From: Gammaproteobacteria bacterium
GTDB lineage: Bacteria > Pseudomonadota > Gammaproteobacteria > VBWC01
DNA: 64,000 bases
Direction of reading: 5' to 3'
Assembly (NCBI GenBank): GCA_006218035.1
Contig: VBWC01000015.1
Span: 12,195-76,194, forward strand
The notes under the pieces were generated by a model. It was given only the letters and a program-made list of their open reading frames with translations, was not told where the DNA came from and ran no database searches. A program made the translations under genes and the position numbers. Positions 6,991 through 15,987 of this stretch are shown piece after piece. How positions within the stretch are numbered: position 1 is the first letter of the stretch; the number at the start of each line of letters is the position of its first letter.

Positions 6991-9171
6991 CTAGAACAAT
7001 TTCTTCAGTTTGTCCTGGAGCTTGTCCTTCAACTCTTCACGCTTTTGTTCGGTTTGCTGTTTGACTTCTTCGCGTTTCTGTTCGATCTGCTGCTGCGCCT
7101 CGGCCTTTTTGGCATCAAGTTTGGCCTTTTCTTCGGCGCGCAGCTCCTCGACACGCTGCTTCGCCTTGTCCTTCAGCGCCTCGTCAAGCTCGACCTTGAA
7201 CGTCGGCTTGGTAAACGTGCCGCCGATGCGGAGCGGGATAGTCAGTCCCTTCAACGAATCGAGGTCCTTGCCCGCCTGTCCGGTCTTGGAATCGACGAGC
7301 TTGATCATGGCGAGATAATCGAGCTCCTCGCTGACCAGATTGGCGGTCCCCTTGCCGCCGACGCGCAACAACGGCGCCTTGACGCTCAGATCGTCGTTGC
7401 GCACCAGCCCGTTGGTGATTTGCAGCGAGCCGCTCATCTCGGAAAAATCCGTCTGGCGCGGCTCTTTCTCGTCTGCCACCGGCTGTTTGTCGAAGCGCGC
7501 CTTGGTATCGCGGATCATCTTCGCGACATTGAGGCCCTTGACCGCGCCATCGGCAAACGAGAATGCGGCCGTGCCGTTGATGGTCTTGCGCGCCGCCTCG
7601 GGCGTGGTGCCGCGCAGCGTGATGTTTGCCTCGACGTTGGCGCGGCCGCTGACCATATCGTCGTTGATCATGTCCTTTAAAAGCGGTGCGGCCTGCACGC
7701 CCGTGAGTTTTTCGTTCAGCGACAACGCCAGCACGTTGCCGCGCGCATCGGCCTGGATGTCACCGCTGTACTTGCCGTCGTAGAGCGTTGCGGACAAAGG
7801 ATGCAGCCGGATGACGCCGTCCTTCGCCAGCGTGGTGACGGTGATGTCGCTGCTGCGCATGTTCGACACCTTGACCTTGCCGATTTTCAGCGTGCCGTCG
7901 ATATCGAGCGCGCGCAGCGTATCGAGCGGCACGGCATCCGCGCCCGCCGCCGCGGCGCCGGCCGGTGTGCCGGCGACCGGTTGTTTGACCGGCGGCAGAT
8001 AGCGGTCAAGATCGATGTCATCGATATTCAGGCTGAAACGGAGCGACTGCCTCGCGAAGTCCTCGATCGACACCGCGCCGTCCAGCTTTGTCGCATCAAG
8101 ATTTCCGCTCAGACGGCTGATCGCGACGCGCTTCGTCGTGCCGTTGAATTCGGTGTCGAGCGCGATATTTTGCAGCGTCGCCGGATCGGCGGTTTCGATA
8201 GCGACATCCAGCAGGCCGAGCGTCTTGCGTGGTTCCGGTGCGGTGACCTTGAGTTGCCCGCGATACTGCGGGTCGTCGATAAACTTGTCGGCGTCGATTC
8301 GGCCCTGTATTGAAACGCCCATCGCCTGCACGCTCAGCTTGTCCAGCGCTAGACGCTGCGTCGCCATATCGGCGTCGATGTCGGCCGACAGATCCAGTTT
8401 CAGTTTTTTGCCTGGCAGGTCGTTGCCGCGCAGATTCGCACTGAATTCCAGGCCGCCTATAGTGAACCGCTGCATCGTCTCGTCGATGCCGACCCGGGCC
8501 TTCATCGTCAGATTGCCGGCGACGGTTTCCGGTTTGCTGGCCACATCCAGCGCCATGCGCAGATCGAACGGTTTGCCGGGCGCAAGCGCGCCGGTCTCGA
8601 ACGAAAACTTGTCTACCGTGTAATGCTGATTGTTCTGGCGGTCGTCCCAGACCAGCCGTGCGTCCGTGATGCGCACGCCGCCGATGGCCAGTGCCGCCAT
8701 CGCCGGCGCGGTGCTGCCGGCGGTTTCCTTGGCGGGTTTCGCGGCCGCGGTATTGGCGGCGGGTTTGCCGCCGGCAAGATCTTCCCAGTTGGTCTTGCCG
8801 CTCTTGTCGGTGATCAGCTCCACCGCCAGGCCGCGCAGCGTGACCGTGTCCGTACTGATCTTGCCGCGAAACAGCGGCAGTACCTCGATGCGAATCTCGG
8901 CGACGTCGAGTTTTGCAAAGGGAGCGGGACCGAAACCTGCGGCGTTGCCCAGTGCCATCTCGCCGACCGAGACGCCGAGCCACGGAAAAAACGACAGATC
9001 GATACTGCCGCGTATGGCGAGATCGCGGCCGGTGGACTCCTTGACCAGCGCGCTGATTTCCGCCTTGTATTTGTCCGGATCGAAGGTGGCGATGAATATC
9101 ACAACAGCGATCAGGAAGAGGGCCAGAAGTCCGCCGACCGTCAGTAAGGAAATTTTCAGAATCTTGTTCAA
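6991..9171 (-). CDS. AsmA-family protein
   Basis: A 726-residue AsmA-like protein, a family of inner-membrane-anchored periplasmic proteins linked to envelope lipid transport and assembly. An N-terminal transmembrane helix (about residues 5-28) precedes FDPDKYKAEISALVKESTGRDL, the typical AsmA opening. There is an Ala/Pro-rich linker near 130-160, a long beta-rich middle, and the AsmA C-terminal region (GVQAAPLLKDM, NGTAAFSFADGAVKGLNVA, IPLRIGGTFTKPTFKVEL). The last 60 residues are a Lys/Glu/Gln-rich coiled coil (EEKAKLDAKKAEAQQQIEQK). Immediately upstream of mutY, so probably the first gene of the asmA-mutY-yggX unit, as in several gammaproteobacteria. Confidence 0.9.
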   Translation of the reverse strand: MNKILKISLLTVGGLLALFLIAVVIFIATFDPDKYKAEISALVKESTGRDLAIRGSIDLSFFPWLGVSVGEMALGNAAGFGPAPFAKLDVAEIRIEVLPLFRGKISTDTVTLRGLAVELITDKSGKTNWEDLAGGKPAANTAAAKPAKETAGSTAPAMAALAIGGVRITDARLVWDDRQNNQHYTVDKFSFETGALAPGKPFDLRMALDVASKPETVAGNLTMKARVGIDETMQRFTIGGLEFSANLRGNDLPGKKLKLDLSADIDADMATQRLALDKLSVQAMGVSIQGRIDADKFIDDPQYRGQLKVTAPEPRKTLGLLDVAIETADPATLQNIALDTEFNGTTKRVAISRLSGNLDATKLDGAVSIEDFARQSLRFSLNIDDIDLDRYLPPVKQPVAGTPAGAAAAGADAVPLDTLRALDIDGTLKIGKVKVSNMRSSDITVTTLAKDGVIRLHPLSATLYDGKYSGDIQADARGNVLALSLNEKLTGVQAAPLLKDMINDDMVSGRANVEANITLRGTTPEAARKTINGTAAFSFADGAVKGLNVAKMIRDTKARFDKQPVADEKEPRQTDFSEMSGSLQITNGLVRNDDLSVKAPLLRVGGKGTANLVSEELDYLAMIKLVDSKTGQAGKDLDSLKGLTIPLRIGGTFTKPTFKVELDEALKDKAKQRVEELRAEEKAKLDAKKAEAQQQIEQKREEVKQQTEQKREELKDKLQDKLKKLF

Positions 9172-9253
9172 GTAAGCTCTCCGTAGCGGGTCGCCCGTTA
9201 TCAGGGAAGGTGCCGCGCGTCTTCGGTGGAAGAACGCATGTTGCAGAATTGCC

Positions 9254-9259
9254 TATAAT
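9254..9259 (+). promoter_or_regulatory. Possible -10 element
   Basis: A perfect TATAAT lies in the 210-bp divergent gap between the AsmA gene and the small membrane-protein gene at 9385. No good -35 is visible at the right spacing, so this is only a candidate. Confidence 0.25.
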
Positions 9260-9384
9260 CTAACACGATGGCCCCGTCGCTTACAGGTCGCGAGGTTGCC
9301 GAATGGATCCTGCGGTGTGTATCCTGAGTGCTGACGTAACCACGCATGTTCGCCAGCGGCGGCGTGCAGCCGCAGCCAAACCCT

Positions 9385-9792
9385 ATGCCGACCTCAGCCG
9401 AACATAAAATCCGCGTTAACAGTGGCGAGTATCCGGCCCGCGACGGACTGCTGCATACCCGCGTCTACAGCCAGAAGGAGCGGACCAGGCGCGCGGCGCT
9501 GGCCTGGCTCGGGTTCTGGCTGCTTGCCGCGCTGTCGATACCGATTGTCGTTGCGCACTTGATCCTGATCCCGGCGTTTTTGATTGCCGGACCGGTGGTG
9601 GCCTACCGGCGGTTGAAGATGCGGGAGGCCGCCGAAAAGGCCACCGGCTTCTGCCCGGTGCATGACGGCGAGTTCACCATGGAGCTGGAGGCCGGCGACA
9701 CGCTGCCGATCTGGCAACCCTGTCCGGAATGTCATGCGCCGTTGCATCTGGTCGACGCGCTGGTAGACAATACGCGCTCCGAAAAACCCTAA
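9385..9792 (+). CDS. Hypothetical two-helix membrane protein with CxxC
   Basis: About 135 residues from ATG 9385; an in-frame ATG at 9346 would add 13 unconserved-looking residues. One long or two short hydrophobic helices (LAWLGFWLLAALSIPIVVAH, LILIPAFLIAGPVVAY) are followed by a soluble tail with CPVHDGEFTMELE and WQPCPECHAPLH. The CX2C/CXXH pattern could bind zinc. I do not recognise the family. It is followed closely by a tiny single-helix protein gene at 9830. Confidence 0.6.
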   Translation: MPTSAEHKIRVNSGEYPARDGLLHTRVYSQKERTRRAALAWLGFWLLAALSIPIVVAHLILIPAFLIAGPVVAYRRLKMREAAEKATGFCPVHDGEFTMELEAGDTLPIWQPCPECHAPLHLVDALVDNTRSEKP

Positions 9793-9829
9793 ACCGGTCC
9801 TCGCGATACGACGAGGCAGAGGCCTGGCC

Positions 9830-9925
9830 ATGCGCGGAGCGTTCGCGATTTTTATATTGTTAATCATGATTGTATGCGGTATCGCGACGATCCTGCTGAT
9901 GCTGCGTTTGTTCGGCGTTCTGTGA
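9830..9925 (+). CDS. Putative 31-residue single-helix membrane protein
   Basis: ATG at 9830 preceded by CAGAGG at suitable spacing opens a 31-codon frame reading MRGAFAIFILLIMIVCGIA-TILLMLRLFGVL, almost entirely one hydrophobic helix with Arg at each end. It lies 38 bp after the stop of the CxxC membrane protein on the same strand. Only the hydrophobic pattern, the ribosome site and the context support it; it could be chance. Confidence 0.4.
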   Translation: MRGAFAIFILLIMIVCGIATILLMLRLFGVL

Positions 9926-10002
9926 GTACGCTCGCTGGCAACAGGTATTCAGGCCAACGCTTCGGCTGCGGCGGGGCCGTGGTACCATTCGCAGGCGGAT
10001 AG

Positions 10003-10076
10003 TGGAGCGGGTGATGGGAATCGAACCCACGCTATCAGCTTGGGAAGCTGAAGTTCTACCATTGAACTACACCCGC
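10003..10076 (-). tRNA. tRNA-Gly (CCC)
   Basis: The reverse complement is a 74-nt tRNA with encoded CCA. Acceptor stem GCGGGTG/CACCCGC, D arm GTTCAATGGTAGAAC, anticodon arm TCAGC-TTCCCAA-GCTGA giving anticodon CCC, and T arm GTGGGTTCGATTCCCAT. The body resembles tRNA-Gly(TCC), but the loop reads CCC. Confidence 0.95.
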
Positions 10077-10148
10077 GGTTACTGGCCGCGCGACCATTTT
10101 CCGGCCTGTTCTCGCGGTGGATCCGGTAGCTAACGACCGGACTCCATT

Positions 10149-10355
10149 ATGGAAATTATCGTCAATGGCGAAAAACGCCGCGCCGCCGACGGCCTGAATC
10201 TCGCCGGCTTGCTCGATGAACTGGGGTTCGGTGAAAAACGCGTGGCGGTTGAGCTGAATCTTGAGATCCTGCCGCGCGATCGTCACGCCGGGTACCGCCT
10301 CCGCGACGGCGACCGGCTGGAGATCGTCCAGGCCATAGGTGGCGGTGCCGATTGA
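10149..10355 (+). CDS. thiS: Sulfur carrier protein ThiS
   Basis: Ubiquitin-fold sulfur carrier for thiazole synthesis. The 68 residues start MEIIVNGEKR and contain LLDELGFGEKRVAVELNLEILPR and DGDRLEIVQAIGGG, all typical. The C-terminus should be a free Gly-Gly for adenylation and thiocarboxylation. Here the frame reads GGG followed by Ala-Asp before the stop, so either two residues are trimmed or activation is affected. It lies 81 bp upstream of thiG, its acceptor enzyme. Confidence 0.9.
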   Translation: MEIIVNGEKRRAADGLNLAGLLDELGFGEKRVAVELNLEILPRDRHAGYRLRDGDRLEIVQAIGGGAD

Positions 10356-10436
10356 CCGGCCCGCCGTGTCGGGGTCTCTGATATATTCATAGGCCCCCGG
10401 GTTTTCAGCGTTACATATATTGTCCAGGGAACCGCG

Positions 10437-11252
10437 ATGCCGAGTGCCATCAAACCGAAAATCGTGAACGCCCCCGACGATGCGCTGGTCATCGCCGGCC
10501 GGCGGTATACCTCGCGCCTGCTGGTCGGCAGCGGAAAATACCGCGATCTGGAGGAAACCCGCCTGGCCACCGAGGCCAGCGGCGCCCAGATCGTGACCGT
10601 TGCGATACGCCGGTCGAACATCGGCCAGCAGCCGGGCGAGCCGAATCTGCTCGATGTCCTGCCGCCGGATCGTTACACCATCCTGCCGAACACCGCGGGC
10701 TGCTATACCGCCGAGGATGCGATACGCACCTGCCGTCTCGCGCGCGAACTTCTGGACGGCCACACTCTGGTGAAACTCGAAGTACTCGGTGACGAAAAGA
10801 CGCTGTACCCGGATGTGCCGGAGACGCTGAAGGCCGCGCAGATACTGATCAACGAGGGCTTCGACGTGATGGTCTACACCAGCGACGACCCGGTGGCCGC
10901 GCGACGTTTCGAGGAGATGGGTTGTGTCGCGGTGATGCCGCTCGCGGCGCCGATCGGTTCCGGTCTCGGTATCCGCAATCCGTATAACATCCGCATCATT
11001 CTGGAAAACGCGCACGTCCCGATCCTGGTCGACGCCGGCGTTGGTACCGCCTCGGACGCGGCGATTGCGATGGAACTCGGCTGTGACGGCGTGCTGATGA
11101 ATACCGCGATCGCGGCGGCGAAAAATCCGGTGCTGATGGCGTCGGCGATGAAAAAGGCCGTCGAGGCCGGTCGCGAGGCATATCTCGCCGGCCGCATGCC
11201 GCGCAAGCTGTACGCCAACGCATCATCGCCGCTGGACGGCACGTTTTTTTGA
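10437..11252 (+). CDS. thiG: Thiazole synthase ThiG
   Basis: Condenses deoxyxylulose phosphate, dehydroglycine/glycine imine and ThiS thiocarboxylate to the thiamine thiazole. The 271-residue TIM-barrel protein shows [22 protein letters not shown], the Schiff-base lysine in VKLEVLGDE (Lys113), phosphate-binding [15 protein letters not shown] and [11 protein letters not shown]. It follows thiS on the same strand. No thiamine riboswitch is seen upstream of the pair; the gap is largely occupied by the divergent tRNA-Gly. Confidence 0.97.
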   Translation: MPSAIKPKIVNAPDDALVIAGRRYTSRLLVGSGKYRDLEETRLATEASGAQIVTVAIRRSNIGQQPGEPNLLDVLPPDRYTILPNTAGCYTAEDAIRTCRLARELLDGHTLVKLEVLGDEKTLYPDVPETLKAAQILINEGFDVMVYTSDDPVAARRFEEMGCVAVMPLAAPIGSGLGIRNPYNIRIILENAHVPILVDAGVGTASDAAIAMELGCDGVLMNTAIAAAKNPVLMASAMKKAVEAGREAYLAGRMPRKLYANASSPLDGTFF

Positions 11253-11278
11253 TTGGGATTATTTTAACCGCCAGGATG

Positions 11279-11435
11279 CGTAGGTTGGGTGGAGCGAAGC
11301 GTAACCCAACATCGGGAATTGAAGTCAGAGTCGAATTCAGGAGAGTCAAATGCCGGGAAATTCGACTCTGATCCAATTCCCCTTTCTTTTTTGTCATTCC
11401 TGCGTTCGCTGCGCTTCGCCCGGAATGACGAACTA
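11279..11435. repeat. Cluster of intergenic repeats
   Basis: Three short elements lie between thiG and trmB. TAGGTTGGGTGGAGCGAAGC-GTAACCCAACA is an inverted repeat at 11281-11311. TCAGAGTCGAATTC paired with AATTCGACTCTGA occupies about 11323-11374. CATTCCTGCGTTCGCTGCGC-TTCGCCCGGAATGACG is at 11395-11431. They make the trmB frame look open far upstream of its true start. Confidence 0.65.
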
Positions 11436-11474
11436 AAAAGAAGTTCAACTTTAACTCCTTCTGATTCCAATTTG

Positions 11475-12167
11475 ATGACCGACTTGCCTACCCGACGCAC
11501 CATACGCACCATCCGCAGCTTCGTGCGCCGCGAAGGGCGCATGACGGAGGCGCAACGGCGCGCGCTCGAGCAGTACTGGCCGCGTTATGGTGTTGACGTC
11601 GCCGGTCCGCTGAAACTCGCTGCCATATTCGATCGCCCGGCACCGTGCATCGTTGAAATCGGTTTCGGCATGGGCGACACGCTTATCGAGATGGCGCGCT
11701 GCCATCCCGACAACAACTATCTGGGCATCGAGGTCTACCGGCCGGGCATAGGCAGCGTGTTGCGGCAACTGGATGCCGCCGACATGCATAACGTGCGCGT
11801 CATCGCCGGCGATGCGATGGAGGTATTGCGCAACGCGCTGGCCGACGCGTCGCTGGACGCGATACACGTGTTCTTCCCGGACCCGTGGCCAAAGAAACGC
11901 CATCACAAACGCCGCATCATCCAGCCGGATTCCGTCGCGTTGTTTGCGCGCAAGCTGAGACCCGGCGGATTGCTGCATCTGGCGACCGACTGGCAGGAGT
12001 ACGCGCAGCACATGCTCGCGGTAATGACGGCCGAACCGGCATTGGTGAATCGTGCTGGTGACGGCGGGTTTTCCGAGCGGCCGGCGTATCGGCCGCTGAC
12101 CAAGTTCGAACAACGCGGCCAGCGGCTTGGTCACCAGGTCCGGGATCTGATACTCGAACGACGGTAG
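11475..12167 (+). CDS. trmB: tRNA (guanine-N7-)-methyltransferase TrmB
   Basis: Class I SAM-dependent methyltransferase making m7G46 in tRNA. The 230 residues from ATG 11475 fit the family; the frame is open upstream only through repeats. Motifs are SFVRREGRMTEAQRRAL, the SAM-binding VEIGFGMGDTLIEMA, NYLGIEVYRPG, HVFFPDPWPKKRHHKRRI (catalytic Asp) and LHLATDWQEYAQHM. The C-terminal YRPLTKFEQRGQRLGHQV is diagnostic. It converges with serB. Confidence 0.95.
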   Translation: MTDLPTRRTIRTIRSFVRREGRMTEAQRRALEQYWPRYGVDVAGPLKLAAIFDRPAPCIVEIGFGMGDTLIEMARCHPDNNYLGIEVYRPGIGSVLRQLDAADMHNVRVIAGDAMEVLRNALADASLDAIHVFFPDPWPKKRHHKRRIIQPDSVALFARKLRPGGLLHLATDWQEYAQHMLAVMTAEPALVNRAGDGGFSERPAYRPLTKFEQRGQRLGHQVRDLILERR

Positions 12168-12349
12168 CGGCGCGGATTCAAATTATTTCCGGCAGGCGAA
12201 ACCTGGACTCGTCATTGTCGTACCCGCCGGGCATAAACTCCGTGGAAATTGTCGAGTGGCCCGGATGAAGCACCCTTCGGGTATAAACTTCGCGGAGTAC
12301 GGGACAAAGGCGTGAATCCCCGGGTTGCACCCGTGCTACAACAGAATAG
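12168..12349. repeat. Degenerate intergenic repeat between trmB and serB
   Basis: A convergent gap carrying fragments such as CCCGCCGGGCATAAACTCCG and CACCCTTCGGGTATAAACTT, which resemble the CCGGGTATAAAC part of the repeat at 5419-5515. No gene and no convincing terminator hairpin with a T-tract was seen. Confidence 0.4.
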
Positions 12350-13201
12350 TCATTTCGCCGCCACGGGAATATTGAGCAGGCCGAGCACGCCTTCCAGTCC
12401 GCAATGATTCAGTACGGCGTGTGCCTGCGCCTGGACCTTCGGTTTCGCGTGATAGGCAATGCTCAATCCGGCCTTCGCCATCATCGGCAGATCGTTGGCG
12501 CCATCGCCGATCGCGACGGCCTGGCGGGTGTTGATGCCGAGCGTCCGGCAGGTTTCTTCCAGAAATGCCGCCTTGGTGTCGGCGCCGACGATACTGCCGA
12601 CGACGCGGCCGGTCAGTTTTCCGTCGGTAATGTCGAGTACGTTCGCCAGGGTGAAGTCCAGCAGGTGACGCTGTTTCAGCTGCTCGGTGAAAAACGTAAA
12701 GCCACCGGACACCAGCGCGATCTTGATGTGCTGGCGGCGCAGGCCGATGAGCATCTCCTTGCCGCCCGGGTTCAGCTGCAGGCGTTCGGTATAGACCTGG
12801 TCGAGCGTATCCTCGCCCAGGCCGGCCAGCAGATTCACGCGCTGCGTCAGCGATTGCTCGAAGTTGACTTCGCCACGCATCGCCGCCGCGGTGATCGCGC
12901 CTACCTGGGATTTCAGGCCGGCGAAGTCGGCGATCTCGTCGACACACTCTATATTGATAAACGTCGAGTCCATATCGGTGACGAGCAAGCGTACGTCGCC
13001 GACAACAACACCATCGGGCAGCAGGTTGATGTCGAATGCTGACGCCGCGCGCAACGCGGCCACCTGTTGCGCGGAAACCGGCTGCGACGTGACCACGCGC
13101 CAGTAACCGCTGCAGGCCTGCAGCTCGCCGTTCAGATCGTGCGCGACGGACACCGCGCGCTGTGGATTCAGGCCGGGGCCCTGTATGACGACGACTGACA
13201 T
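12350..13201 (-). CDS. serB: Phosphoserine phosphatase SerB
   Basis: Last step of serine synthesis, hydrolysing O-phosphoserine. The 283-residue HAD-family enzyme has an N-terminal ACT-like region (residues 1-65) followed by motif I LLVTDMDST (nucleophile Asp76), INIECVDEIADF, motif II in ALVSGGFTFF, Lys in GADTKAAF and motif III AIGDGANDLPMMAKAG. Its start codon overlaps the stop codon of hemW, so translation is likely coupled. Confidence 0.96.
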   Translation of the reverse strand: MSVVVIQGPGLNPQRAVSVAHDLNGELQACSGYWRVVTSQPVSAQQVAALRAASAFDINLLPDGVVVGDVRLLVTDMDSTFINIECVDEIADFAGLKSQVGAITAAAMRGEVNFEQSLTQRVNLLAGLGEDTLDQVYTERLQLNPGGKEMLIGLRRQHIKIALVSGGFTFFTEQLKQRHLLDFTLANVLDITDGKLTGRVVGSIVGADTKAAFLEETCRTLGINTRQAVAIGDGANDLPMMAKAGLSIAYHAKPKVQAQAHAVLNHCGLEGVLGLLNIPVAAK

Positions 13202-14385
13202 TACCGGATACCCTCGTGTTGTGCTGCACTGCCTTGATCCGGTGTCAGAAACAACTGCACCAGATCGTTCAGAAAATTCATGCCGAACGCCGTCGGCCGG
13301 ATATTATAGCCATCCCATTCGATCATGCCGCGGATTTTCGCCGCTTCCAGCGCCGCGCCGATCCAATCGGGCGGCAGGCCGGTACGTTCGGTAAACAGTT
13401 CGGTGGTGAAGCCGCCGGTCAGGCGCAGCGCATTCATCATGAATTCGAGCACCGCATCGTCCGGCGTCAGCACCTTTTCGCCCGCCGGGCCGGGCTGGTC
13501 CAGATACTCACGCGGATGCCGCCGTTTCCACGCGCGCGTAATGGTCTGCGTATGCGCATCGGTGATCTTGCCATGCGCGCCGGCGCCGATGCCGAGATAG
13601 TCGCCGAACGTCCAGTAGTTCAGATTGTGCAGGCTGGTACTACCGGACCTGGCATAGGCGGAGACCTCGTAACGTGCGTAACCGTGTTGGGCCAGCAGCG
13701 CTATCCCGCGTGTCTGCATCTCCCAGCAGGCGTCGTCATCGGGCAATACCGGCGGCGTATGCGCAAACGCCGTGTTGGGTTCGAGCGTCAGCTGATAGAG
13801 CGAAATATGCCGCGGTTGCAGCTCGATCGCCGTCGCGATATCGGCAAGCGCCTCTGCAACGGACTGACCGGGCAGGCCGAACATCAGATCGAGATTGAAA
13901 TTATCGAAGCCGGCGCGCAGCGCGGCCTCGACCGCGCGCCGCGACTGCGCGCCATCGTGGATACGGCTGATGCGCTCTAACAGCGGCGACGAAAAACTCT
14001 GTATGCCCACGGACAACCGGTTGACTCCCGCCTGGCGAAATCCGGTGAAGCGTTGCTCGTCGACGGTACCCGGGTTTGCTTCCAGCGTAATCTCCGCGCC
14101 GGCGCTGACCGGCAGGCGTGCCCGCACGCCGGTTAGCAGCGTGTCGATGGCCTCCGGCGAAAGCAGGCTGGGCGTACCGCCGCCGATGAACACGCTGTAT
14201 ATCGTCCGTCCCCAGACGCGCGGCAGCGACTCTTCCAGGTCACGCAACAGCGCGTCGACATAGGCGCGTTCCGGCAATTCGTGTTTCGCTTCGTGTGAGT
14301 TGAAATCGCAGTAGGGACATTTGCGCACGCACCAGGGCAGGTGTATGTACAGCGCGAGCGGCGGCAGGGCAGTGAAGGCGAACAT
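13201..14385 (-). CDS. hemW: Radical SAM heme chaperone HemW
   Basis: HemN-like radical SAM protein that, by family knowledge, inserts haem into respiratory enzymes rather than acting as coproporphyrinogen oxidase. The 394 residues show the cluster motif CVRKCPYC (Cys19, 23, 26), IYSVFIGGGTPSLL, EITLEANPGT, NRLSVGIQSFS, and the HemW-specific HNLNYW. It sits third in the rph-rdgB-hemW-serB minus-strand run, a common gammaproteobacterial order. The large haem-protein cluster at the right of the window makes a haem chaperone a sensible companion, but proximity is not evidence of linkage. Confidence 0.93.
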   Translation of the reverse strand: MFAFTALPPLALYIHLPWCVRKCPYCDFNSHEAKHELPERAYVDALLRDLEESLPRVWGRTIYSVFIGGGTPSLLSPEAIDTLLTGVRARLPVSAGAEITLEANPGTVDEQRFTGFRQAGVNRLSVGIQSFSSPLLERISRIHDGAQSRRAVEAALRAGFDNFNLDLMFGLPGQSVAEALADIATAIELQPRHISLYQLTLEPNTAFAHTPPVLPDDDACWEMQTRGIALLAQHGYARYEVSAYARSGSTSLHNLNYWTFGDYLGIGAGAHGKITDAHTQTITRAWKRRHPREYLDQPGPAGEKVLTPDDAVLEFMMNALRLTGGFTTELFTERTGLPPDWIGAALEAAKIRGMIEWDGYNIRPTAFGMNFLNDLVQLFLTPDQGSAAQHEGIR

Positions 14386-14448
14386 CGCGACGTCCGGTTA
14401 TCAGGAATTAAAAATACGAATGATCATGTGAAGTTGATTAAAGCATCC

Positions 14449-14525
14449 CCTCACCCTCGGTCCCTCTCCCGGAGGGAGAGGGAAAGCTCGCCCTTCTCCC
14501 CTTGGGAGAAGGGATGGGCTGAGGG
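14449..14525. repeat. CCCCTCACCC / CTCTCCC intergenic repeat
   Basis: An inverted-repeat element between rdgB and hemW: CCCCTCACCCTCGGTCCCTC, TCTCCCGGAGGGAGAGGGA, then CTTCTCCCCTTGGGAGAAGG and GGGCTGAGGG. A shorter relative lies at 28729-28767 next to the recG start. No coding capacity. Confidence 0.65.
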
Positions 14526-14531
14526 AATATG

Positions 14532-15146
14532 TTACGCAAGCCAATCACCGTCAACCGACAAGCCGATCGCGGCGACCAGTCCGCGCAACGCCTGGCCGCG
14601 GTGACTGAGCCGGTTCTTGTCAGCGGGCGCCAGCTCGGCCGAGGCGCAGTCATGCGTGGGTACATAAAAAAGCGGGTCATAGCCGAAACCGCCGGTGCCG
14701 CGCGGTGCGAGCAGGATGCGTCCTTCCCAGGTGCCCTGACTGATGACCGGGGTCGGGTCGGTGGCTGACTCGAGCAGCACCATCAGGCATTGAAAGCGCG
14801 CATGGCGCTCTGGCTCGGCAACGTCGCGCAGGTCTTCGAGCAGCTTGCGGCAGTTGTCCTGGTCCGTCGCCTCATCGCCGGCGTAACGCGACGAATAGAT
14901 ACCCGGCGCGCCGTGCAGCGCATCGACCTCCAGCCCCGAATCGTCGGCTATTGCCGGCAGCCCGCAATGGCGCGCGGCATTGCGGGCCTTGATCAGCGCG
15001 TTCTCGACAAACGTCAGGCCGGTTTCCGCGGCCTCCGGCACGCCAAATTCCGCCTGTGCCCTGACCTCGATACCCAGCGGCGCGAGCAGCGCGCGGAGCT
15101 CGGCGAGTTTGCCGCGATTACTGGTGGCGAGTACGACGGTGTTCAC
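14532..15146 (-). CDS. rdgB: Non-canonical purine NTP pyrophosphatase RdgB/HAM1
   Basis: Hydrolyses dITP, XTP and related nucleotides to prevent their incorporation into DNA. The 204-residue sequence has VLATSNRGKLAELRALL, FVENALIKARNAA, IADDSGLEVDAL, GIYSSRYAG, GYDPLFYVP and NRLSHRGQAL, the full set of ITPase-family motifs. It lies 16 bp downstream of rph and upstream of hemW, an arrangement widespread in gammaproteobacteria. Confidence 0.96.
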   Translation of the reverse strand: MNTVVLATSNRGKLAELRALLAPLGIEVRAQAEFGVPEAAETGLTFVENALIKARNAARHCGLPAIADDSGLEVDALHGAPGIYSSRYAGDEATDQDNCRKLLEDLRDVAEPERHARFQCLMVLLESATDPTPVISQGTWEGRILLAPRGTGGFGYDPLFYVPTHDCASAELAPADKNRLSHRGQALRGLVAAIGLSVDGDWLA

Positions 15147-15162
15147 GCGGCGGATGTCCGGT

Positions 15163-15879
15163 TCAATCGTTGAGCGCCGTTCTCTGCTTGGCGATCAGTT
15201 TGCCGATGCCGTGTCCGGCCAGATCGAGCATTGCGTCGAATTCTTCGCGGCGAAACGCGTGGCCTTCGGCGGTACCCTGGACCTCGACGAATGCGCCGGC
15301 CTCGTTCATCACGACGTTCATATCGGTTTCGGCCTCGGAGTCCTCGGCGTAATCCAGGTCGAGCACCGGCACGCCATTGTGGATGCCGACGGACACCGAC
15401 GCGAGGTAGCCATGGAGCGGATTCTTGCTGATCAACTTGCGCGACAGCATGTGGCGCACGGCGTCGGCCAGCGCGACGTAGCCGCCGGTGATCGAGGCGG
15501 TGCGCGTGCCGCCGTCGGCCTGGATCACGTCACAGTCGATGGTGATCGAGTGCTCGTTGAGCGCCTCGAGATTGACCACGGCGCGCAGCGAGCGGCCGAT
15601 CAGCCGCTGGATCTCCATGGTGCGGCCGCCCTGCCGGCCGCGCGCCGCCTCGCGATTCATGCGCGAACCCGTCGAGCGCGGCAACATGCCATACTCGGCC
15701 GTCACCCAGCCCTTGCCGGTGCCCTTCAGCCACGGTGGCGGGCGGCTTTCGATCGACGCGTTACAGATCACCTTGGTGTCGCCGAATTCGACCAATACAG
15801 AACCTTCGGCATGTTTGATATAGTTCCGGGTCAGGCGGATCTCGCGTAACTCGTCGGGGGAACGTCCACTGGGGCGCAT
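15163..15879 (-). CDS. rph: Ribonuclease PH
   Basis: Phosphorolytic 3'-5' exoribonuclease that trims tRNA 3' ends. The 238 residues from ATG 15879 match the family length; GTATCCTTGCTC upstream gives little help, but [20 protein letters not shown] is the canonical opening. Other motifs are [67 protein letters not shown] and [17 protein letters not shown]. First gene of the rph-rdgB-hemW-serB run and divergent from yicC. Confidence 0.97.
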   Translation of the reverse strand: MRPSGRSPDELREIRLTRNYIKHAEGSVLVEFGDTKVICNASIESRPPPWLKGTGKGWVTAEYGMLPRSTGSRMNREAARGRQGGRTMEIQRLIGRSLRAVVNLEALNEHSITIDCDVIQADGGTRTASITGGYVALADAVRHMLSRKLISKNPLHGYLASVSVGIHNGVPVLDLDYAEDSEAETDMNVVMNEAGAFVEVQGTAEGHAFRREEFDAMLDLAGHGIGKLIAKQRTALND

Positions 15880-15987
15880 GATGTATCCTTGCTCAAGAAT
15901 CAGGGGGGCGATTATACCCTGCAAGGCTGGCGCAGAGTGCGTCGAATGTCCGGAAGTTTCACCCTAACGCATGGAAACCGATAGCAA

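Noticed and set aside
10077-10148. Thiamine (TPP) riboswitch before thiS
   Set aside because: The gap of 72 bp next to the tRNA is too short, and no conserved CTGAGA-type element is present.
11289-11474. Upstream in-frame extension of trmB by 62 codons
   Set aside because: The extension translates three intergenic repeats; family similarity begins after ATG 11475.
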